From Actinidia chinensis (lineage: Eukaryota > Streptophyta > Magnoliopsida > Ericales > Actinidiaceae): a stretch of 40,000 bases of DNA. The position numbers and the translations under genes are program-made. Positions 33,918-40,000 of the stretch are shown piece after piece (the stretch's first letter is position 1; each line of letters starts with the position of its first letter). The DNA lies in assembly GCA_009663005.1 (NCBI GenBank), contig CM018900.1, positions 11,411,952 to 11,451,951 on the forward strand. Reading direction: 5' to 3'. The notes under the pieces are model-generated. The model was given only the letters and a program-made list of their open reading frames with translations, did not search any database and had not been told where the DNA came from.

Positions 33918-34002
33918 TTGCATATAAGAATTGCACACAAAACAAACCAACCACCAGTCTGTTTCCTTTCTCACATCTCTCATCTCTCTCGCTGCAATTA
34001 CC
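33918..34002 (+). promoter_or_regulatory. Core promoter and 5' leader of the 34.0-kb gene
   Basis: A TATA-like catataaga at 33921-33929 is followed by a C/T-rich leader (accaaccacc, tctctcatctctctcgctg) leading to attaccATGGC. A gataa box at about 33509 and a gccacatcagcc motif at 33748-33759 are upstream, as seen in some light-regulated plant promoters; that link is only suggestive. Confidence 0.5.
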
Positions 34003-34120
34003 ATGGCCACCACCTCCCTTCAGCTAAAGCCCTTGGTTTCACAGCCCAAATAAACTCCTTGGCACCGGCAACTCACCGCTGCTTCCACAACTACCCTCCT
34101 TTCCATGGAGACTCAAACAG
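34003..34120 (+). CDS. Probable plastid-targeted protein, first exon (frame disrupted)
   Basis: The ATG at 34003 is in a strong context (attaccATGGCC) and starts MATTSLQLKPLVSQPK then a stop. One base earlier or later the frame stays open (AKALGFTAQINSLAPA, then HRCFHNYPPFHGDSNS), so a single indel probably breaks it. The start, rich in A, T and S with few acidic residues, looks like a chloroplast transit peptide. A possible second exon at 34279-34331 follows tttttttag and ends gagaag/gtaagc, with one open frame (LLFTSIGDMLPMNNREK). I do not recognise the mature protein. Further exons are not seen before the MITE at 34.59 kb, so the gene may be a fragment. Confidence 0.4.
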
Positions 34121-34278
34121 TATCTCTACGGGTGGGTACACAAAACTAGCGGTGTTAGAAAAAATTATATTTTTGGTTTTACATCCACAAACTTGGTTCC
34201 ATCTATCTCCTTTTTTTATTGATTCGATGACTAATTTTGACGGAAAAAAAAGAATCTAATTGTTAATTATTTTTTTAG

Positions 34279-34331
34279 TGTTGCTATTCACTAGTATCGG
34301 AGACATGCTCCCAATGAATAACAGAGAGAAG
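34279..34331 (+). CDS. Possible second exon of the plastid-targeted protein gene
   Basis: The stretch lies between a T-rich acceptor (ttttttag ending at 34278) and a donor gtaagc (34332). One of three frames is open and encodes LLFTSIGDMLPMNNREK. The link to the first exon is by proximity only, and the phase cannot be checked because of the suspected indel. Confidence 0.3.
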
Positions 34332-34591
34332 GTAAGCAGTTGGAATGGCCTATCCTAGGTGTAAATCCCTGTTTTCTACAGCACCTATACGTATAATACG
34401 TTTCGAGAAATAATTTCAAAGAATACTTGGGACTGTATGTGATTTCCAAACAGAAGCAGTATAGAGTTTCACATTTTTGGCATCACCACAATGGCATGGT
34501 GTTACTTGTATTTTTTTTGCAACTAGGACGAATGGTTTGTTAAAATACTCAGTGTAATACAGTTTCAGTACAGACCCCCGTTATGATCAAT

Positions 34592-35005
34592 CATAGTATT
34601 AGAATCGAATGGACATTAAACCGGTCAAAGCACCGAGTTCAACGGTGTAACCCGGATTATAATTAATAAAATAATTAAATTATATTTTTATTATAAATAA
34701 TAATAAAATATTTTTTTTACCATTTAGTAAAAAACTATTAAAAATTAAAAATTCAATTCAGATTTGGGTCAAACATAAAATTAAAATTTCAATTCAAAAA
34801 TTTTAGGGTCAAACTGTATAAAAAATTAAAACTTTAATTTTTCTATTGAAAAAACCCGCCGGTTCGATAAAAAACCGGCCAGTTCAACCGGTTCAATCCG
34901 GTTCGCTTGCATTTCCGGTAAAATAGTTGTACCGAACCGGTTTAGTGTCCGGTTCCCGGTTGAACCGGTTGAACCGGCCGATTCGATCCGATTTTAATAA
35001 CTATG
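34592..35005. mobile_element. MITE-like element rich in aaccgg words
   Basis: The left end catagtattagaatcgaat and the right end ttcgatccgattttaataac followed by tatg are inverted matches. Flanks tgatcaat (34584-34591) and gattcaat (35006-35013) could be a mutated 8-bp TSD, or 7 bp with an indel. The right third is dense in accggttcaaccgg-type words; the middle is AT-rich. No coding. Confidence 0.65.
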
Positions 35006-35170
35006 GATTCAATACATGGAAGAGCTTAAAGTGATTATTGTGATTGGAAGGCCTTCAATTACAATTCCAATCTAATCCATAAAAATCAAAATATGGTAAC
35101 TACAAAAAGGTGGGTGGGGATAAAAACAAAAAATTCATATAGATTTTTTGTTTGAAAACGAAGTGGCAAC

Positions 35171-35337
35171 CACTGGCGGAACAAGGATGGTAGTTCAGGG
35201 GGGCAAAGTTTAAAAAAAAAAAATTAATATATTTCTGGGGAAACTAAAGTGTAAAAAAAAAATTCCTAAAATTTTTCTTATAATTTCTTAAAAGTCGGGG
35301 GCACATCCCTGCTGTCCCACCCCTGGGTCCACCTCTG
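35171..35337. mobile_element. hAT-type MITE with perfect 8-bp TSD
   Basis: The 167-bp element starts cactggcggaacaagg and ends ccctgggtccacctctg, which are inverted matches, and is flanked by exact gtggcaac copies (35163-35170 and 35338-35345). The end sequence resembles the common plant CAG-GGCGGA-GCCAGG MITE family. AT-rich inside. Confidence 0.88.
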
Positions 35338-35579
35338 GTGGCAACATAGTACGCGGAACAAGGATAGTACGTGGGCCAACCACGTCACAAAACACAAAAA
35401 AAAAACTAAAAGTACCATATATCAATTGTAAATTGTACAGTAGGCTTTCTCTCTTCTTCCAGGGTCTCTTATTTTGTGATAACTATTCTAGTGATTTGCA
35501 GTCATTAAGATACGATTAGCAAATCAGAATTATAAATTAAATCATTTTAAACCAAATTTAAGCTCTTCTAGTTCCTTCT

Positions 35580-35945
35580 AGAAAATCGTTAAGGGACTAA
35601 ATTAAAATTTCAGAAAGGCTAGCGACCAAAGAGTGATTTTTCAAACTTAGAAGTAAACTATAAATTTTAAAAAAAATTTTAGGGGTCAAACTATAATTTA
35701 AAAAAATTTATGAGAGAAAACTTTAATACTCGCCATATAGATCCGAAAAATAAGAAAACCTTGAGAGACAAAATTAGAAAATTCAGAATGGCCACGGCCC
35801 AATGTGTCATTTAAAAATTTAGAGAAAAAAAAATATAAATACTAAAAAGTCAAGGGACCAAAATATAAATTTTAAAATTAAGGGACAATATGGAACCTAT
35901 CATGTATATCCGAAAAGACAGAAAAACTAGGAGAAACTAAATTGT
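35580..35945. repeat. Outlying fragment of the 22-28 kb array
   Basis: Has the same phrase order (gggactaaattaaaatttca, gaaaggctagcgacc, catatagatccg, aataagaaaaccttga, gtatatccgaaaagac). About two units. Confidence 0.8.
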
Positions 35946-36254
35946 ACTAGAAGCATAGAATATCATTTACTTTTGCTTCCCCCCAAGGGAGTGTTGACTC
36001 AAATTACTACTCACAAGATTTTCTCAGGTTCACGTGTTGTACGTGCCGCTCCCGATGTTTTCTTGTTGATTATTCATCTAGCAAATGTGAGTAGGTAAGG
36101 ATGACAAAATAGAATAAGGTGTTAGATGACCATAATGAACAAGCCAATTGGTTTTGGTGAAGCAAGTCATCAAAAATGCCCTACCTAATAAGCTTCCATG
36201 GAAAAATATATGAAACTTCTAGTGGGTCATTCATGTCCCAAATCCTTTGAGAAG

Positions 36255-36490
36255 AGGAAGAACTATCGGAAAAAAGTGTAATTTTTCAAACTTTAGAAGG
36301 TAAACTATAAATTTTAAAAATTCCAGTGACAAAACTTTAATTCTCGCATATAGATCCTAAAACTAAGAAAACCTTTGGAGAACAAAATTAGAAAATTCAG
36401 AATGGCCACGAACCAATGTGTAATTTTTAAAATTTTAGAGAAAAATATAAATACCAAAAGGTCAAGGACCAAAATATAAATTTTAAAAGT
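36255..36490. repeat. Second outlying fragment of the array
   Basis: Close to the 35.6-kb fragment (gtaaactataaattttaaaa, tcgcatatagatcc, cagaatggccacg, caaggaccaaaatataa). The two fragments share gaaaattcagaatggccacg, so they may have arisen by duplication of one locus. Confidence 0.8.
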
Positions 36491-36892
36491 CATAGACTGA
36501 CTCAGTTTTTTTAAGCGAATTTCTAGACTCACGGTCAAGTTTGTAACAAGAACCAACCCTGATTAGACTCTTTTTCTCTCCCGCTGCGCTACTTCTTCTC
36601 AATACTGAAGAAGTTCTTAAACCTTTCTGCTGAGAGCTACTTGGTTTTCTTCATACGGGGAAATCCGGAAGTTGTTTAGAATATGATACTGTAAATCATT
36701 TAAAATTACAAAATTCAAATCAGCAGTTCCATTTAAAGAGTTATTTAGAGTACGAGTTCTAAAATTTTAAATTAGATATCCACTTGCTCTCTTGCATTAG
36801 TGCTGGTTGATTACCATTACGAAATGAGGCCAACAACATACATCAAGGTAACATGCCTCTCACGCGTGACCACATCTCGCATGTGTAGAGAA

Positions 36893-37433
36893 AAATAAAC
36901 TGACCTAGACAAAGTGCACGAACCCAGACAAACAAAGTGCGAATCTTGAACAGAAGACCTCCTTGAGCCACAGCTTTGATAGCATGTTATATAACCAATG
37001 GTTCCAAAGCTTTAGTAATTGGGAAATGTGCCCAAAAATATGCAAGAAAAGTACCAATTACTTTCTTATCCTGTTAGCTCTGAATTTCCACCAAACCCAT
37101 AATTACTTTAACTCCTTAGAGAAGGAAGGCAATAGGGGCCAAATCTATCAAATGGAAAAAGTTGTAAAGAATCAGCGTTATTCATATATCAAATGAAAGC
37201 AGCAAGTCAAAATAATCCACGAACAGAGGACCAGAGACGCAAGGAAAGTATACTAAATATTATTGGATAAAAAGAGTAATTCATTATTATACATTTTCAG
37301 GGGGACACAAAATAATGAACTCACAAGACCGGAGAGACTAGGCACCAGAATTGGTATGGCATTGCGATTGTTACCACCAGAAGCCAAAGATGAACCCAAC
37401 AAAGCTTCCGAAGAAAATGGCATGTGGAGAGAT
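36893..37433. repeat. Tandem duplication, unit 1 (541 bp)
   Basis: Starts aataaactgacctagacaaa. It is about 90% alike by eye to 37434-37974 over its whole length, including gatagcatgttatataacca, gcaataggggccaaatctat and gatgaacccaa. Spacing of cagctttga landmarks (36971 and 37512) gives a 541-bp period. The unit ends with the exon tail that encodes a hydrophobic segment on the minus strand. Confidence 0.88.
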
Positions 37434-37974
37434 AAATAAACTGACCTACACAAAGTGCACGAACCCAGTCAAACAAAGTGCGAATCATGAACAGAAGACC
37501 TATTTGAACCACAGCTTTGATAGCATGTTATATAACCAATGGTTCCAAAGCTTTAGTAATTGGGAAATGTGCCCAAAAATATGCAAGAAAAGTCCCAATT
37601 CTTTCCTTATCCTGTTAGCTCTGAATTTCCACCACACCCATAATTACTTTAACTCCTTGAGATGAAGGCAATAGGGGCCAAATCTATCAAATGGAAAAGT
37701 TGGTAAAGAATCAGCGTTATTCATATATCAAATGAGCAGAAGCAAAATAATCCACGAAAAAACACAGAGGACCAGAGATGCAAGGAAATTATACTAATAT
37801 TATGATAAACAAGAGTACTTCACTATTATACATATCCAGGGGGGCACAAAACAATGAACTTACAAGACCGGAAGAGACTTAGGCAGCAAATCGGTATGGG
37901 CAATTTGCGATGTGTACCACCAGATGCCAAAGATGAACCCAATAAAGCTTCCTAAGAAAATGGCCCGAGGCTTT
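37434..37974. repeat. Tandem duplication, unit 2
   Basis: Second unit of the 541-bp duplication. It differs from unit 1 by both substitutions and small indels, so the duplication is not brand new. This unit is contiguous with the rest of the minus-strand exon at 37952-38120. Confidence 0.88.
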
Positions 37975-38120
37975 GGACTTTTGCATCCTGATGACCTCCA
38001 TCGAATTCATCTCCTTCCAAACTTTCCATGGGGAAGTCAGAATAATCCATGTTTATGAAAAGATCACCAGAAACCCCATTGCGAGCTCCATCCAATAAGC
38101 CGCCAACCATACTGATTTTT
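37952..38120 (-). CDS. Last exon of an unidentified minus-strand gene, possibly with a C-terminal membrane anchor
   Basis: On the minus strand an acceptor ttgctctgcag (plus 38121-38131) opens an exon with a clean acidic peptide (VGGLLDGARNGVSGD, INMDYSDFPMESLEGDEF) ending QSLGPFS and a stop at 37952-37954. In the neighbouring frame, reached by a one-base change in the run of A at about 37980, the sequence continues SPKPRAIFLGSFIGFIFG then IWW. That is basic residues followed by a G-rich hydrophobic segment, like a tail anchor. Unit 1 of the duplication keeps this hydrophobic stretch with conservative changes (L/F, I/V, I/F), which supports coding in that frame. I cannot name the protein. No upstream exon was found in 38.1-39.2 kb. 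Confidence 0.45.
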
Positions 38121-38129
38121 CTGCAGAGC

Positions 38130-39235
38130 AAAATATAACAAGGCAGCAAAATATCACTAGAAAACACACACACACAAAAAAAAAACACAAACTTCATCAC
38201 TAACCCATATATACATGTGAAATAAATAATGTGGCATTGGTACAGGAAATTACAAATTTGGAAAAAAAATACCCATAAGGTGAAAAAGGGAACGTTATCT
38301 GATTATTAGACTGGATTATTACATTAACAACATGGGAATGTGTACACCTTTTTGGACAGAACAATATCATCTTTCTTTCTCTCTCTGTCTACAATCTTAA
38401 GGACTCTAACAATCCAAGAATACTCAGTCAATCTCTCTCAATCTTTGGTGGAAATAGCAATTCCCTTCAAAATTGGAACACTAATTATAACCACATGAAA
38501 AATTATTAGCTTTTTCATAAATTTTTGCAATTCCTCATCTGCAACAATTTTTTAAAATTTTGAAGACCATTACCATAGTCACCTAAGTGAAAGATACAAT
38601 CTGAAAAATAAAATAAAATAGGTTTGTTATGTGCATATATAAACTATATGTTATCACAAATGTGGAAGTAATAAGTACCAAGCACAGTAGATGATATTCT
38701 GACGGAGTGATCTTTTCCCAGCTTGATATTTGTTCTTATTTGCAACCATTTGTTTATCATTTGTTTTTAATTGATGTATAGCTAATTTGTGGGTCTAATA
38801 TTATGTGCCTAATTATTCTATGCATATGTAATCCTGAATACCAAATATTTTCCAGTGAAGGTTTCATTTGTTACATTCATTTATCAGCATCTTGCATGAG
38901 GCTATTTATAATAATATGTTATTAAATGTGACCCTTCCAAATCCATAATCTCAACATAGTTTAACAACCTCTTCAAATTTCTAACTTCCGAAAAAAAGAA
39001 AATGATATTGACATGAATTTTGTATCAAAAAAAAAACTCAATCAGATGCCAACGTTGTGTGGCAACACACTGAATGACAAAGCACTCGACCAACTGTTGA
39101 TGCTCCTCTGATTTTTCGTCTGTCATACTGACAAGACTCTTGAACCGTGGATGAATGGTCCGCCATAGCTGTCATCGACCAACTCCATTATAAACATGGT
39201 AACACTGCTGCAATGCGAATGAAGGGCACCTGTAT
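38130..39235. other. No gene recognised; may include intron of the minus-strand gene
   Basis: AT-rich sequence with a (ca)n(a)n run at 38166-38186. No convincing exon on either strand. Confidence 0.4.
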
Positions 39236-39397
39236 GCTTGGGGGCAACCCTCTTCACTATGATTGGGGTTGGGAAAAATAGTTTTATGTTTTATTGTTTT
39301 TATTATGTTTTTTTACTTTTTTGGTAGTTTTCATTCCGTTTTCGATGTCCAATTATGTTTTATGTCCTATGAGCTTGAGACCAAAAAAAAAAAAGAC
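39236..39397 (+). repeat. Poly-A-ended leader module of repeat copy C
   Basis: Starts gggggcaaccctcttcacta and ends gagcttgagaccaaaaaaaa, matching the module at 15568-15720. The hairpin words caaccc and gggttg are kept. Confidence 0.65.
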
Positions 39398-40000
39398 ATT
39401 TAGGATAATACACATTTTGAAAAGAGCAAAATTGGAAATGCCTCAAATTTTTATGCTGATGTCAGCATTTTCTGCTTTTTCTATGAACGACGGATGCATG
39501 GATGAGTCAGACTACAACCTACAACTAAACTAGAAGGGAGGTTATGCCATTTCATAAAAACTCAGGCGAGGTCTCTGTTATTATCAAGGGACATCTGAGT
39601 AATATACCCATAACACAGTGTATTGGTTCCAAGGTTAAAAGATACAAGTAGTTTTTCCTTTTTTTTTTTTGAAAATTTTTGGTTTTAACTTATTTATTAG
39701 GCCCATCCTTCCACTGCTCAAGTACTAAAAAGTATATATATATTTCTTATAAAGTATTTATATGTGATCTGCAATTTTTGAAACTTTAATTATTGATCTG
39801 AAATTTTTAAAACTTTAGTTATTGACCTACAATTTTAAAACTTTATCGTCTGATTGGTAATTTTTAAAAAAATTACTTGATGATCTGTAATATTTGAAAC
39901 TTTACCGCCTACAATCTGACTTCTAACAAGTGCATCGGAGTTAATTTTTAAAATTTTAGTGATTGTTCTGTAATTTTTAAAACTTTAGTGACTGATTTGT
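39398..40000. repeat. Dispersed repeat family, copy C (cut by the window edge)
   Basis: Nearly identical to copy A (for example the 115 bp from acatttaggataatacacat) but lacks both nested elements, so it gives the empty-site sequence for the insertions in A and B. The phrase array starts at about 39760 and runs off the window end. Confidence 0.85.

Overview
The window looks like nuclear DNA of a flowering plant, probably a eudicot: it is AT-rich, intron-rich and dominated by plant transposable elements (Ty1/copia, Ty3/gypsy, hAT-type non-autonomous elements), with only fragments of host genes. No prokaryotic, organellar, CRISPR, tRNA or rRNA feature is seen. Most long open frames are chance frames in repeats.

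Layout. 1-1.9 kb: decayed Ty3/gypsy pol with an internal deletion, followed by LTR-like sequence. 2.1-4.0 kb: three internal exons of a SAPS-domain protein (phosphatase regulatory subunit family). The middle exon is partly duplicated, and the duplicate is split by a solo LTR with a 5-bp target-site duplication (TSD). 4.0-6.4 kb: AT-rich intergenic or intronic DNA. 6.4-8.8 kb: repeat family copy A carrying a nested TIR element. 8.8-9.45 kb: promoter and 5' leader of a minus-strand gene whose body appears replaced by repeat A. 9.56-9.97 kb: hAT-type MITE. 10.0-10.4 kb: telomere-like repeats between direct repeats. 10.47-15.23 kb: complete but frame-broken Ty1/copia element on the minus strand, with both LTRs, PBS, gag, PR, IN, RT, RNase H and PPT. 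15.57-18.2 kb: repeat copy B with a nested hAT-type element in a perfect 8-bp TSD. 18.2-20.17 kb: minisatellite of about 48 bp. 21.9-28.35 kb: large degenerate tandem array with a period of about 160-180 bp. 28.4-30.2 kb: first exon and intron of a minus-strand gene. 30.28-31.73 kb: two candidate TIR elements. 33.9-34.4 kb: start of a probable plastid-targeted protein gene. 34.6-35.34 kb: two more MITE-like elements. 35.6-36.5 kb: two fragments of the big array. 36.9-37.97 kb: 541-bp tandem duplication reaching into the last exon of a minus-strand gene that may end in a membrane anchor. 39.24 kb to the end: repeat copy C.

Two themes link these parts. First, repeats A, B, C, the 22-28 kb array and its outliers share a short vocabulary (phrases like ggaccaaa, gatctgtaat and tttttaaaactt), so much of the window may derive from one poorly described AT-rich repeat group. 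Second, the copia LTR pair differs mostly by 1-2 base indels. That pattern suggests uncorrected long-read errors here, so the broken frames should not be taken as decay without resequencing. I found no convincing new gene system; the novelty lies in the repeats and in exon duplication.
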